DNA from: Steroidobacteraceae bacterium
GTDB lineage: Bacteria; Pseudomonadota; Gammaproteobacteria; Steroidobacterales; Steroidobacteraceae
DNA: 64,000 nt
NCBI GenBank assembly: GCA_027531255.1
Contig: JAPZRU010000022.1
Span: 49,810 to 113,809, forward strand
Direction of reading: 5' to 3'
The notes beneath the pieces were generated by a model. That model had not been told where the DNA came from. It ran no database searches and saw only the letters and a program-made list of their open reading frames with translations. The translations under genes and the position numbers were made by a program. Positions 1-9,077 of the stretch are shown here, in pieces (positions within the stretch are counted from its first letter, which is position 1; each line of letters starts with the position of its first letter).

Positions 1-1112
1 CGCGTGCCGCCGCCGTACTCCTCGACCAGTTCGCGCAACGTCACGCCGAAGGCCTTCTCGACCAGCCCTGCCCTGCGCACGTTCCCCGCGAGCTGGATCG
101 GCAGCGTGCCGCGCGAGCTGCCGAGACCGAAATCGGCGTAGAAACGCGCCCCCCGGTCGAGGATCACCGGCACCGAGGCCAGCGAGACCACGTTGTTGAC
201 CACCGTGGGCATGCCGAACAGGCCCTTGATCGCGGGCAGCGGCGGCTTGAAGCGGACCATGCCGCGCCTGCCCTCGATCGACTCGAGCATGGCCGTCTCT
301 TCGCCGCAGATGTACGCACCGGCCCCGACGCGCACCTCGGCGTCGAAGCCGAAGCCCGAGCCCTGGATGTCGGCGCCGTACCAGCCGGCTGCCCGCAGCA
401 CCGCGAGCGCTTCCTCCAGCGCCGCGATCGCGTGCGGGTACTCCGAGCGCACGTAGACGTAGCCGTGGCTGGCGCCGGTGGCGTAGCCGGCAATCGCCAT
501 GCCCTCGAGCAGTACGAACGGGTCGCCCTCCATGACCATGCGGTCGCTGTAGGTGCCCGAGTCGCCCTCGTCGGCGTTGACCGCCACGTACTTGCGCGGC
601 GCCTCGGCCGCAGCGACGGTGCGCCACTTGATGCCGGTCGGAAAGGCTGCGCCGCCGCGGCCGCGCAGGCCGGAGGCCACCACCTCTTCCACCACCGCGG
701 CCGGCGCCATCGACAGCGCGCGTCGCAGGCCGCGGAGGCCGCCGTGGGCCTCGTAGTCGACGAGCGAGGTCGGCTCGGTGACCCCTGCGCGGGCGAAGGT
801 CAGTCGTTCCTGCCGCTTGAGGAAAGGGATCTCGGCGACCGGCCCGACGCCGAGGGCGTGCTCGCCGCCCCCGAGGAAACCGGCCGCGAACAGCCCGGGC
901 ACGTCGGCCGCGTCCACCGGCCCGAAGCCGATGCGGCCGGCCGGCGTCTCGACCTCGACCAGCGGCTCCAGCCAGAACAGGCCGCGGCTGCTGGTGCGCA
1001 CCACGCGCACCGCCGCGCCGCGGCGCACGGCCTCGACGGCGATGGCGGCGGCCACCTCGTCGGCGCCGAGGCTCAGCGCGCTGGAATCCCTCGGCACGCA
1101 GACCTTGACCAT
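1..1112 (-). CDS. fdsB: NAD-dependent formate dehydrogenase beta subunit (FdsB/NuoF-like), 3' end outside the window
   Basis: Flavoprotein subunit that passes electrons from formate oxidation to NAD+ through FMN and iron-sulfur centres in a soluble complex. Reading from an ATG at 1112, about 370 residues are visible before the window edge. Residues 1-100 resemble the thioredoxin-like N-terminal extension of FdsB. The NuoF core follows, with the glycine-rich RGRGGAAFPTGIKW at about 150-163 (NADH/FMN site), VNADEGDSGTYSDR at about 178-191 and CGEETAMLESIEGRRG at about 269-284. The start overlaps the fdsG stop by one base (TGATG), so the two are co-transcribed and probably translationally coupled. 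The catalytic alpha subunit would be expected to the left, outside the window. A HoxF or NuoF identity is less likely given the N-terminal extension and the fused gamma-beta order, but only the missing alpha subunit would settle it. Confidence 0.85.
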   Translation of the reverse strand, partial: MVKVCVPRDSSALSLGADEVAAAIAVEAVRRGAAVRVVRTSSRGLFWLEPLVEVETPAGRIGFGPVDAADVPGLFAAGFLGGGEHALGVGPVAEIPFLKRQERLTFARAGVTEPTSLVDYEAHGGLRGLRRALSMAPAAVVEEVVASGLRGRGGAAFPTGIKWRTVAAAEAPRKYVAVNADEGDSGTYSDRMVMEGDPFVLLEGMAIAGYATGASHGYVYVRSEYPHAIAALEEALAVLRAAGWYGADIQGSGFGFDAEVRVGAGAYICGEETAMLESIEGRRGMVRFKPPLPAIKGLFGMPTVVNNVVSLASVPVILDRGARFYADFGLGSSRGTLPIQLAGNVRRAGLVEKAFGVTLRELVEEYGGGT

Positions 1113-1630
1113 CACCCGCGTCCCACGGCGTCGAGCAGCCGCTCGAGCTTCGCGCGCGTGACGCGGCCGAGCACGCGGCCATCGAGCATCGCGGCCGGCG
1201 AGCAGGCGCAGTTGCCGAGGCAGTAAACGGGCTCGAGCGTCACCGCCCCGTCGGCAGTGGTCTCGCCGAGCCGGCAGCCGAGCAGCGCCTCGACCTCGGC
1301 GGTGAGCTGGCGGCTGCCCATCGCCTGGCAGCTCTCGGCCTGGCAGAGCTTGAGTACGTGCCGGCCCGCCGGCGCCTGCCGGAAGTCGTGATAGAACGTG
1401 ATCACGCCGTGCACCTCGGCGCGCGAGCGATTCAGCGCCCTGGCGATCTGCCCGACCGCGCCGGGCGGCACGTGCCCAAGAGCGCGCTGGATGTCGTGGA
1501 GTATCGGTAGCAGGTTGCCCGACGTGTCCGCCCAGCGCGCGAGGACCGCGGCCACCTGAGCCGTGTCGTAGGCGGGGTACTGCGGCGCTTCCGGGCGGCG
1601 GAGCGGTTTCGGCAGGACGGCTTCCTTCAC
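1112..1630 (-). CDS. fdsG: NAD-dependent formate dehydrogenase gamma subunit (FdsG/NuoE-like)
   Basis: NuoE-type thioredoxin-fold subunit carrying a [2Fe-2S] cluster in the soluble formate dehydrogenase complex. The 172-residue length fits FdsG. The four cluster ligands are visible as C-x4-C (LCQAESC) and C-x3-C (YCLGNC). The N-terminal helical part has the family pattern LLPILHDIQRALGHVP. The frame is open far upstream, but the fold begins only after about position 1630, where a GTG is preceded by GGGAGAG at ribosome-binding distance, so I take GTG 1630 as the start. It is the first gene of a gamma-beta-(alpha) operon. It would supply the last step (formate to CO2 plus NADH) for C1 units released by the demethylases and PurU elsewhere in the window. 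Confidence 0.85.
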   Translation of the reverse strand: MKEAVLPKPLRRPEAPQYPAYDTAQVAAVLARWADTSGNLLPILHDIQRALGHVPPGAVGQIARALNRSRAEVHGVITFYHDFRQAPAGRHVLKLCQAESCQAMGSRQLTAEVEALLGCRLGETTADGAVTLEPVYCLGNCACSPAAMLDGRVLGRVTRAKLERLLDAVGRG

Positions 1631-1692
1631 GGTGGTGGACTCTCCCGGGAACACGCGAACGCACGCGTCGACCGATCTCCCGCGGCCCCTGT

Positions 1693-1724
1693 GCGCGCCG
1701 CCGTGCCGCGGCACGGCAGCGCGC
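1693..1724 (-). terminator. Strong GC hairpin between the sulfotransferase and fdsG
   Basis: An 18-bp perfect palindrome (GCCGTGCCG/CGGCACGGC, 1700-1717) extends by six more pairs on each side after one mismatch, giving a 32-nt stem-loop. It lies 137 nt after the sulfotransferase stop and 62 nt before fdsG. There is no T-run on either side, so a classical intrinsic terminator is not shown. It could act as a terminator, an mRNA stabiliser or an attenuator. Confidence 0.45.
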
Positions 1725-1860
1725 CGGGACGCGGTTTGCGGGTCGTGAGTCGCGGTTCGGTCGGACGCGTACCAGCCGTCGCCGGCCGCCGGCCGGTGAC
1801 ACGGATTGTCGACGAGGGCGCGGAGCGGCTCAAGCGCCCGGTCACGACGCGCCCCATGCG

Positions 1861-3456
1861 TCACGCCTCGTCGAGGTCGATGCCGCAGGCGCGCAGCCGG
1901 GCCTCCAGCGGTGCGAGTTCGGTGCGGTAGTTCTTCCAGAGCTCGACCGAGCTGGCATACAGCGGTCGTCGCACCTGCGCCGCGCTCGCCGTCGTGCTGG
2001 GCGCCGGGTTGGTGTGGAACTCGAGGCAGCCCTCGTGCCAGTCGAGGCCGCAGAACTCCAGCAGCGAGCAAGTCACCTCGCGCGGCGACCGCACCAGTTC
2101 CTCGTAACGGACGTCGTGGATCACGCCGGGCATCGCCCGCCGCCAGTGGTCCATCAATCGACGGTAGCCTGCATAGAACTGCGCCAGCTCGTCGAGGTCG
2201 TAGGAGAACGGGTAGCCCTGCCGGAACAGCGCCTTGAACATCGCGTGGCACGACGCCATGGGATGCCGGAGCACGTGCACGATGCGGGCACCGGGCAGGG
2301 CCTCGTGGATCAGGCCGCAGTACAGATAGTTGTGCGGCAGCTTGTCGACGAAGCGGGGGCGCGAGCCGGCGTGGCGACGCGAGCGCGCCAGGTAGTCCTC
2401 GCCCACCGCGCGCAGGTCGATGCTGGCGGCGGTACGCACCATGTCCTCCCGCGGGACTCCGCTGCGCCCGGCGGCCCGCTCCACCGCCGCGACGAGGGCT
2501 TCCGGGAACGTGAGCAGTTCGCCCGCACCGTGCACGGCGGGGTGGCTGCCGAGGATCCTTTCGACGAGCGTCGTGCCCGAACGCGGCAGTCCGAGCACGA
2601 AGATGGGCCCGGCGGCTGCGGCCCGCGGCAGCGCGCCGAGGCGCGACGCCGGGAATGCGCCGACGACCAGGTCCACGGTTCGAAGGTCGCGCTGCAGGTC
2701 GTAGTCGATGTGCCGGCGGCGCAGCGTGGCGCCCGCGAGGAGGTGCACGAACGACTCGCGGTACCGGCCGACGTCCTCGAGTTCCTTGGCGAGCGCATAG
2801 CGGATGAAGACTTCGTCGCGCGGATGCGCGAACCTGCGCGTGACCCGCGCCTCGAGCGCCGCGATGTGGTTGCGCTCCGGAGTCTGGCGGCGGAGTTCGG
2901 CGCGGTTCAGCCACGCTTCGTGGTCGTCCGGCTCGATCGCGAGCGCGCGGTCGTAGGTCGCCTCCGCCTCCTCCAGCCGGCCGACGAAGCGCAGCAGCGC
3001 GGCGCGGTTGAACTGGTACTGCGCCCGGGCGGGATCCAGTTCGACGGCTCGCGAGGCGGCCTCGAGCGCCTGCTGATGGAAGCCCATCGCGCTGTAGAGC
3101 GAGCCGATCGCGTGCTGGAGCCGGGCGTCGTCGGCCGCCGTCCGGGCCAGGCCGTCGAGCACCGCGCGCGCCTGCTCCGAATCGCCGCCGAGTTGCAGGG
3201 CCTGCGCGCGCAGGAACAGCAGGTCGGCCCGCCCGGGCTCGAGCCGGAGTGCGCGGGTCACGTGCGCGAGCGCGCTGGGCGCGTCGCCGCCTCGCAGCGC
3301 GATGCCGGCAGCGAGGGTCCACCCGGGCAGGAACTCCGGCCAGCGCTCCGTGAGCGACGCGCACGTCTCCGCCGCGCGGCGCACCTCGCCGCGCCGCAGG
3401 TGCTCCAGCACCGAACGATGCGCACGGGCTGCTTCTGCGTTTGGATCCGCGCGCAT
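1861..3456 (-). CDS. TPR-repeat sulfotransferase
   Basis: Predicted transfer of a sulfonate group from PAPS to an unknown acceptor. Residues about 10-190 form tetratricopeptide-like helical repeats (for example the pair ending ALRLEPGRAD and ALAIEPDDHEAW). The sulfotransferase domain starts near 283 with the 5'-phosphosulfate loop FVLGLPRSGTTLVERIL at about 286-302. A likely 3'-phosphate-binding segment, RIVHVLRHPMASCHAMF, lies around 375-390. At 531 residues the length is normal for TPR-sulfotransferases of TonB-receptor-rich Proteobacteria. It follows the TonB-dependent receptor gene by 128 bp on the same strand, a pairing often seen in such genomes. The acceptor (peptide, protein tyrosine, lipid or glycan) cannot be told from sequence. 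No signal peptide is evident, so a cytoplasmic location is inferred. Confidence 0.85.
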   Translation of the reverse strand: MRADPNAEAARAHRSVLEHLRRGEVRRAAETCASLTERWPEFLPGWTLAAGIALRGGDAPSALAHVTRALRLEPGRADLLFLRAQALQLGGDSEQARAVLDGLARTAADDARLQHAIGSLYSAMGFHQQALEAASRAVELDPARAQYQFNRAALLRFVGRLEEAEATYDRALAIEPDDHEAWLNRAELRRQTPERNHIAALEARVTRRFAHPRDEVFIRYALAKELEDVGRYRESFVHLLAGATLRRRHIDYDLQRDLRTVDLVVGAFPASRLGALPRAAAAGPIFVLGLPRSGTTLVERILGSHPAVHGAGELLTFPEALVAAVERAAGRSGVPREDMVRTAASIDLRAVGEDYLARSRRHAGSRPRFVDKLPHNYLYCGLIHEALPGARIVHVLRHPMASCHAMFKALFRQGYPFSYDLDELAQFYAGYRRLMDHWRRAMPGVIHDVRYEELVRSPREVTCSLLEFCGLDWHEGCLEFHTNPAPSTTASAAQVRRPLYASSVELWKNYRTELAPLEARLRACGIDLDEA

Positions 3457-3496
3457 GTCCTACGGCCGCTTCGACGCCGTCGCCGCCAGGCGCCAG

Positions 3497-3520
3497 CCCC
3501 GGGCACGAGCGTGCCTCGGG
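3497..3520 (-). terminator. Inverted repeat after the TonB receptor gene
   Basis: GGCACG-AG-CGTGCC with outer CCCG/CGGG pairing across a single bulged T. It lies about 65 nt past the receptor stop and 40 nt before the sulfotransferase start. No T-run follows. It may reduce read-through from the receptor into the sulfotransferase, or it may be incidental in GC-rich DNA. Confidence 0.3.
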
Positions 3521-3584
3521 CGCGACGTCCGGCGCCGGGAGAGTTGCTCGACCGCGTGCTGCCGAATGTCCGTCGTACTCGCGA

Positions 3585-6074
3585 TCAGTAGCTCCAGACC
3601 ACCCGCAGGCCCAGCGCGCGTGGACGCTGCAGGAACTCGAAGGAATACTCCGGCGGCGGCGAACCCGCATTGCCCGAGAACGTGGGCCGGGCGTACGCGG
3701 TAACACCCTCCTCGTTGGAGAGATTGCGACCGTACAGCATGACCTGAAGGTTGTCGCTCAGTTCGAGCCCGATCGAGGCGTTGAAGAGCCAGAACCCGTC
3801 GAAGGTCCGGTAGTTGGCGGCGTCGGCAGCCAGGCGATTTGCGAACTCGCTCCGGTACGCCCCGTTCAGGTGCAGCACCAGCGCGCGCGAATCGCCCAGC
3901 GGCCAGCGGTAGTCGATCGCTCCGGCGAACTGGTGTTCCGACACGCCTGGCAGCGGGTCGCCCTTGGAGCCTCCACCGGGCCCCAACTGGCCACCGACCG
4001 GCAGGAACACGTCCGCCGCCAGCTTCGCGTCGACGTAGCTGTAGCCGGCCGTGAACCGCAGGTCATCCAGCGGGACCCAGGTGGCCTCGAGTTCGAGACC
4101 CTCGGACTGGGCCTTGCTGCCGTTGACGATGATCGCGTTGGCCGATGCGGACGAGGCCTCGAGCTGGATGTCCTTCCAGTCGATCCGGAACACGCCCACG
4201 GAGTACTGGAGCGAACCTCCAACACGGCCCTTGATCCCGACCTCGTAGTTCGTCGCCGTGTCAGGCAGGTACGTGAGGAAGTCCGGAGGATCGCAGAACG
4301 CGCAGGTGCCGACCGGGTAGGAGTTGGCACCGCCGGCGCGGAACCCCTCCGAAACGGTGGCGTACAGCAGGGCCTGGTCGGAGAGGCGGTAGGCGGTGTT
4401 GAACTTGAAGATCTGGTCGTCGAACTTCGCCTCGCTGAAGTCGCGATTCCGCCCGAAGATGTTGCCGTCCGCCGCCACGATGGGACCGAAATACGGCAGC
4501 TCGGCCAGCAGATCCTGCGAGGTGTCCTGCCAGAACACGCGCACGCCGCCGGTGACCGTCCACGCCTCGGTGATGTTGTACGTCACTTCTCCGAACAGCG
4601 ACTTGTCCTCGAACTTGACGTCGCGCTCCGTCAGGTAGGTCATGTCCCTGGGCTGGATCTGGCTCGGACGCAGGAAGCCGAAGTACTCCTGCACGTCGCC
4701 GAACCTCGGGAACGGACCGAAACCGGTGCCCGGGAGCTCCGACCAGTCGGCGATGCCCTTCAGCTGCTGCACCTGGAAGACGCGCGACCGCAGATCCTGG
4801 ATGAACGCACCGGCCGTCCACTGCCACGCACCGTCGCCCGACGACACCAGTCGGAACTCCTGGGTGAGCGACTCGACGTCGAAGTCTTGCGTCGAGAGCA
4901 GCGCGATGCGCGGGTAGTAGCCGTAGTACTGGGCAAAGGCGATCGGGAAGGTGCTGGCGTCGGTGACCGACGCTTCCCCCTGCTCGAAGTACCCGGTCGC
5001 GGAGGTGAGGGTGGCGAAGCCCAGGTCTACCGTCGCCGTGGCCGACACGAAGTCGACCTTTCGATCCGAGGGTTCGTCGACGATTCTCTTGCCGATGGTG
5101 TAGCCGCGGGTGCCCAGCTGCCGCGCGGAGAAGGCTTCCGCCTTCTCGTCCTGGTGCTGGTAGGCCAGCACCAGCTTCGCGCGGTCGTTGAAGTCGTAGC
5201 GCGCGGAGGCCCGCACGAACCACGTCGACGAGGAATCGACGTCCTCGAGGCTCCGGGTGACGAACGTGCTCCCGACGGGATCCGCCGGGTTCGCGAGCAG
5301 CGGGACGCCGTTGCCGTCCACGGCCACCGCGCGGGTCGCGTCGATGAATCCCGCCAACTGCTCGTAGCCGCCCGACACCCGGACCGCGAAGCGCTCGCTG
5401 ATCGGCACGTTGGCGACGAAGTCGGCGCGGTAGTCGTAATCGTCGGATTCCTCGACGGTGCCGCCCTCGGCCGTCACGCGGAACTCGGTGGCCTCGGTGC
5501 TGGGCGCCGCCTGGATGAGCCGGATGGTTCCGCCGACGGAACCGGCGCCGTACAGCGTGCCCTGCGGTCCCCGCAGCACCTCGACGCGGTCGATGTCGGT
5601 GAGCCGCAGGTTCGCGAACAACGGCGTCTCGTCGACGTAGGTCGACACGGCCGGGGCGATCAGGTTCTGGAACGAACCGAGACCGATGCTGGTGGCGTTG
5701 ACCCCGCGAATGATGAACGAGTTGTTGGTGCCGTTGTTGCGCACGCCCTGGTCCGTCGCCACCAGGCCCGGCACGGCCGTGGCGATTCCGGTGAGATCGC
5801 GCACCGCGAGGCGCTCGAGGGTCTCGCCGGTCGCCACCGAGATGTTCAGCGGGATCTCCAGCACCGATTCCGCGCGCCGCGTCGCGGTCACGACCACTTC
5901 CTCCAGCGCCGGCGAAGCGGACCGCTCCTGGCCCGCTGCGGCCGACGCGAGGATGCCGCCGATCGCCGCCGCCAGCACGGTCTGCGCCCGAAGCCCGGGC
6001 ACGCCACCGGGCCGGGGTCGCGTCGCGCTCGCCGCACGACGGTCGAGGGGGCCCTCGCTCGGAATGCTCGTCAT
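3585..6074 (-). CDS. TonB-dependent outer-membrane receptor
   Basis: Outer-membrane active transporter energised by TonB-ExbBD. The N-terminus (residues 1-48) is basic then hydrophobic, ending ILASAAAGQE as a likely signal peptide. A TonB-box-like EEVVVTATRRAES at about 58-70 leads into the plug domain (GIATAVPGLVATDQGVRN, then DIDRVEVLRGPQGTLYGAGS). The remainder is a long beta-barrel ending in the aromatic C-terminus VVWSY expected for BAM-dependent insertion. The 829-residue length fits the family. It is followed by a TPR-sulfotransferase and preceded by about 540 bp without a clear gene. The substrate is unknown; no siderophore or cobalamin gene is adjacent. The plug style is of the pesticin/FyuA-like group common in oligotrophic Proteobacteria, where substrates are often complex organics. 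Confidence 0.9.
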   Translation of the reverse strand: MTSIPSEGPLDRRAASATRPRPGGVPGLRAQTVLAAAIGGILASAAAGQERSASPALEEVVVTATRRAESVLEIPLNISVATGETLERLAVRDLTGIATAVPGLVATDQGVRNNGTNNSFIIRGVNATSIGLGSFQNLIAPAVSTYVDETPLFANLRLTDIDRVEVLRGPQGTLYGAGSVGGTIRLIQAAPSTEATEFRVTAEGGTVEESDDYDYRADFVANVPISERFAVRVSGGYEQLAGFIDATRAVAVDGNGVPLLANPADPVGSTFVTRSLEDVDSSSTWFVRASARYDFNDRAKLVLAYQHQDEKAEAFSARQLGTRGYTIGKRIVDEPSDRKVDFVSATATVDLGFATLTSATGYFEQGEASVTDASTFPIAFAQYYGYYPRIALLSTQDFDVESLTQEFRLVSSGDGAWQWTAGAFIQDLRSRVFQVQQLKGIADWSELPGTGFGPFPRFGDVQEYFGFLRPSQIQPRDMTYLTERDVKFEDKSLFGEVTYNITEAWTVTGGVRVFWQDTSQDLLAELPYFGPIVAADGNIFGRNRDFSEAKFDDQIFKFNTAYRLSDQALLYATVSEGFRAGGANSYPVGTCAFCDPPDFLTYLPDTATNYEVGIKGRVGGSLQYSVGVFRIDWKDIQLEASSASANAIIVNGSKAQSEGLELEATWVPLDDLRFTAGYSYVDAKLAADVFLPVGGQLGPGGGSKGDPLPGVSEHQFAGAIDYRWPLGDSRALVLHLNGAYRSEFANRLAADAANYRTFDGFWLFNASIGLELSDNLQVMLYGRNLSNEEGVTAYARPTFSGNAGSPPPEYSFEFLQRPRALGLRVVWSY

Positions 6075-6613
6075 GTGCGCTTCTCCGCTGTGTAGTCCGG
6101 AATCACGAGACGCTCGACGGTCGCCATCGAGGCGCCGCCACGCCGGCGTTGAAGTGCTGGCGCGAGTTCCGGCGCCCGTCGCGCGCTATTCGGTGGCGCG
6201 CAGCGACGACGCAATCGGCGGGACGACACGCGCCGCCCGCGAGCGGCACGCGGTCCGACACGCCCGCCCGCCCGGGGATTCGCGCGAATCGCCGGCCTGC
6301 CCGGCACGCACGGCGTCGCGGGCCTTGCGTCCATCGCCGACGAAGTGGCGGTTCGGTCCCGGGGCCGCGGCGGACCGCCGCCTGCGACCGCGTCCACCGC
6401 GGCTCGGTCCGCGGCGGCGCTCCCTCGCAGCCGACGCCGACGTGGATCAGGTGACCGCTGGCGACCATCTACCGAGCATCCCGCCTCCCCGCCCAGCCGC
6501 CTCTCCCGCCCGAATATGCCGCCGCGTCCCGCGCGTGCGCAGCGCCGACACCCGAAAGCCTCAAAGAACGGCCTGTTTGCCGAAGGCGGCCGCGCGGCAC
6601 GGTGGGCACGCGG
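6075..6613. other. 540-bp region without a convincing gene
   Basis: Two overlapping minus-strand frames (6103-6468 and 6071-6397) are arginine- and proline-rich, lack a recognisable domain and look like GC-driven open frames. The part next to 6074 must hold the leader of the receptor gene. I see no clear promoter boxes, repeats or RNA gene. Confidence 0.4.
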
Positions 6614-7831
6614 CTAGAAGCGGGTCCGCAGTGGCCGCGAGAGGCAAACCGCGAGCGCGGTCACGGTGAGGGCGGCGCCGAGTGCGAGGTAGGTGTCGGC
6701 CACGCCCCAACGTTCGACCGCCGCGCCGGCGAGGACCATGCCGAGCGGCGGCGCCGCGTAGAAGAGCGACATCTGCGCGCTGTACACGCGTCCGTGCTGG
6801 TCGGGCGGCACGCGCTTCTGGATCAGCGTGGTCACCAGCGGGTTGAGGGGTCCCCAGCAGAAGCCGAGGAAGAACGCGGCGGCGGTGAGCCACGGCAGCG
6901 GCGGCAGCAGCGCCATCGGCAGGATGCTGAACGCGGTCCCCGCCAGCGTCAGCCGCAGGAGCGTCGGCTGCGACAGCCGCGCGCTGAGCCAACCGTAGCC
7001 GAATGCCCCGAGCGTCGCGCCGGCCGCCATCGCCGAAACCACCGTGCCGAGGCCTGCGGGCTCGCCGAGTTCCTCAAAGTACGCGGTCAGCACGATCGAC
7101 TCGGTGGGCAGGTAGATGGTCGCGATGACGACCAGCGCGACGGTCATCGTGCGCAGCAACCGGTCCTGCCACAGCACCACGAAACCACGCAGCACGCTCG
7201 GCCAGCCGCCGACCGCGTCGGCCGCGCCCCTCGCACGCGCCTCGATGCCGAGGTCGCCCACGCGCAGGAGCGCAATGCAGCCCGCCGAGACGAGGAACAG
7301 CGCGGCCGCGCCCCAGAAGGGGCTCACCGACCCGAAGCCGGCAATCAGCCACGCCCCGAGTGCCGGCCCTGCGATCCAGGCGACGCCGAAAACCCCCTCG
7401 TGGATGCCGTTCAGCCGCTCCTGCCCCATTCCGGTGGCGCGCGCGGTGTCGGTGAGCAGCGCCTTGCGCGCCGTGTAGCCGGCCGGGTCGAACAGCGCGC
7501 CGATCACCGCCAGCAGCATCACGGTGGTCGGCGTCAGTCCGTGCAGCAGCGCGACCAGCGGAATCGCGAGCACAGACAGCGCCGAGAGGATGTCCGCGCC
7601 CACGCTCACGAAGCGCCGCCCGACGTGATCGACCATCCAGCCGCTGACCGGCGCGATCAGCAGCGGCGGCAACGATGCCAAGGCGAGCACGACGCCGGCG
7701 AGCGTGGCGGAGCCGAGCCGCTCCATCACCAGCCATGGGATCGCGATGGTCACCATGGCGTTGCCGAGGCCCGAGCAGAAGTTCGCGGCCTGCAGCAGCG
7801 CCACCAGCGCGAGCGGTCGGGCCAGCGTCAC
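6614..7831 (-). CDS. MFS transporter, exporter-type (MFS_3/enterobactin-exporter-like)
   Basis: Twelve-helix major facilitator, 405 residues. The first helix carries LVALLQAANFCSGLGNAMV. The loop between helices 2 and 3 carries the conserved GWMVDHVGRRFVSVG (G-x3-D-x2-G-R-R signature) at about 64-78. Helices are hydrophobic and regularly spaced to the C-terminus. The overall pattern resembles the MFS_3 exporters of small molecules rather than nutrient symporters. The start is a GTG at 7831; no better ATG exists upstream in frame. The gene stands alone: about 540 bp separate it from the receptor on its 3' side and 313 bp from the MipA gene on its 5' side. The substrate is not predictable. Confidence 0.8.
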   Translation of the reverse strand: MTLARPLALVALLQAANFCSGLGNAMVTIAIPWLVMERLGSATLAGVVLALASLPPLLIAPVSGWMVDHVGRRFVSVGADILSALSVLAIPLVALLHGLTPTTVMLLAVIGALFDPAGYTARKALLTDTARATGMGQERLNGIHEGVFGVAWIAGPALGAWLIAGFGSVSPFWGAAALFLVSAGCIALLRVGDLGIEARARGAADAVGGWPSVLRGFVVLWQDRLLRTMTVALVVIATIYLPTESIVLTAYFEELGEPAGLGTVVSAMAAGATLGAFGYGWLSARLSQPTLLRLTLAGTAFSILPMALLPPLPWLTAAAFFLGFCWGPLNPLVTTLIQKRVPPDQHGRVYSAQMSLFYAAPPLGMVLAGAAVERWGVADTYLALGAALTVTALAVCLSRPLRTRF

Positions 7832-8144
7832 GCGGCCGGCACCGGACGCGGCACGCGCGGACCCTCGCCGCCCGCGCCAGGCCTGACTCCGTCTCGCCGA
7901 ACGCGTCGATTGGCCGGTGCCGTGCGGTGGAGAGTCGCGTGCGCTTCGTGCCGAAGTGGACGAAGCCCGCTAGGGAACATGTTTCAGGGCCACGCTCGAC
8001 GGCATCGCGCTTACTTCGACCGCGGTCAGCTTGGTGTCATCGCGGTTCCAGCGTCAAGCGGCGCGCTCCCGCAGGGCTTCGCGGCGCCGCGCGCGTCGGG
8101 TGCGACGGGCCGCGGGCGCGGGTCGCGCCCGCGGCTCCAGCGCA
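7832..8144. other. 313-bp intergenic region with a terminal hairpin
   Basis: Lies between the MipA-family stop and the MFS start, both on the minus strand. It contains the strong hairpin at 8109-8135 and presumably the promoter of the MFS gene. A relatively AT-richer stretch (about 7970-8060) is the best place for that promoter, but no convincing -35/-10 pair is seen. No coding frame is supported. Confidence 0.4.
8109..8135 (-). terminator. Perfect 12-bp-arm GC hairpin after the MipA/OmpV gene
   Basis: GCCGCGGGCGCG-ggt-CGCGCCCGCGGC: twelve paired bases with a three-base loop, beginning 10 nt after the minus-strand stop at 8145. No U-tract follows. Position and stability favour a role in transcript termination or 3'-end protection. 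Confidence 0.55.
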
Positions 8145-8978
8145 TCACCAGACGCGGTAGAGCAGCGTCAGGCTGACCTCGAACTCGCCGTCGCTGCCCG
8201 CGCGGACGATCGGGCTGTCGCGCACCGACGAGGAATATCCCTCATAGCCCGCCTCGGCGCGCACCAGCAACCGCTTGCTCGCGACATATTGGAGGTAGCT
8301 CTGCAGGCCGAGCGCGCGATAACCTCCCGACGGCTCGAACGCTGCATAGCCGGACGTCACCGACTGCGCGCGGGTGACGCCGAAGTCCTTGCGCTGGAAC
8401 TCGCTCGTGGCGAACGTCGCGTACAGCACCACGTCGGCGGTCCAGCGAGGCGACGGTACGGGGATCTCGCGGCCCAGCCCCACCACGGCGAGCGCACCGA
8501 GATCGGAGTCGCCGGCGAGCACGCGCGCCGCCAACCACCACGGCCACCCGGCGCCGAAGCCGCGGCGAACGTCGAGGGTCAGGGCGGGTTCGTCGTCGGT
8601 GTCGCCGAGCCCGCGGAGCGCCGGGTTGTCGTCCTCCGACCGGCCGAACTCGTACTGCAGGCCGAGGCCGAGCAGCCAGTCGGGCGACGGCGTCCACCGC
8701 ACGCCCAGTGAATTCCCCTCCAGATAATAGCGGAGGTCGCCGCGGCGCAGGTGCGCAATCAGCCCGGGTTGCAGTTCGGTCTCGTAGTCGTCGGAGCCGT
8801 CGTAGTCGACGCTGTACTCCGCCTCGGCACCGACGGCGAGCGCCCACTCGCCGTCGGCGGCAAGGTCCGGCAGTTCGGCGGTTGGCAGTGCGCCTTCCGG
8901 CACCGCCGCCGAGGCGGCCCCCGGAGGATTGATGCACAGACCGGCGGCGAGGAGTATGGCGGGCGTGAAGCGTGGCAT
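8145..8978 (-). CDS. MipA/OmpV family outer-membrane protein
   Basis: Predicted outer-membrane beta-barrel of the MipA/OmpV family, associated with murein-synthesis scaffolding or stress-responsive porin-like roles. Starting at ATG 8978 gives 277 residues with a clean signal peptide (MPRFTPAILLAAG... cut near GAASAA). It is preceded by a GAGGT ribosome-binding sequence, so I reject the longer frame starting at 9098. The body alternates polar and aromatic strands (DLRYYLEGNSLGVRWTPS; GLGLQYEFGRSEDDNPALRG) and ends in LLYRVW, a terminal aromatic as needed for barrel insertion. It is divergent from a LytTR-type membrane regulator with 99 bp between the two starts, suggesting that the regulator controls it. 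Its ligand is unknown. Confidence 0.8.
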   Translation of the reverse strand: MPRFTPAILLAAGLCINPPGAASAAVPEGALPTAELPDLAADGEWALAVGAEAEYSVDYDGSDDYETELQPGLIAHLRRGDLRYYLEGNSLGVRWTPSPDWLLGLGLQYEFGRSEDDNPALRGLGDTDDEPALTLDVRRGFGAGWPWWLAARVLAGDSDLGALAVVGLGREIPVPSPRWTADVVLYATFATSEFQRKDFGVTRAQSVTSGYAAFEPSGGYRALGLQSYLQYVASKRLLVRAEAGYEGYSSSVRDSPIVRAGSDGEFEVSLTLLYRVW

Positions 8979-9077
8979 GGCATCGACCTCGGTTGTCGGC
9001 AGGACCGCGACATTGCAGCGAGACGGTGCGGGCGTTTGTAGACTTGGTATCCGGATATTGCACGGACGGTCGAGCGC

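Noticed and set aside
432..1226. 264-residue plus-strand frame over fdsB
   Set aside because: The minus strand encodes a clear NuoF-type protein with all motifs; this is its antisense.
3441..6095. 884-residue plus-strand open frame opposite the first TonB receptor
   Set aside because: Composition is Arg/Val/Gly-rich with no domain. It is the antisense of a clear receptor gene in GC-rich DNA, where long stop-free frames are expected.
6071..6468. Two overlapping minus-strand small frames upstream of the first TonB receptor
   Set aside because: No similarity, biased to Arg/Pro/Ala, and no ribosome-binding sequence that stands out. Treated as intergenic.
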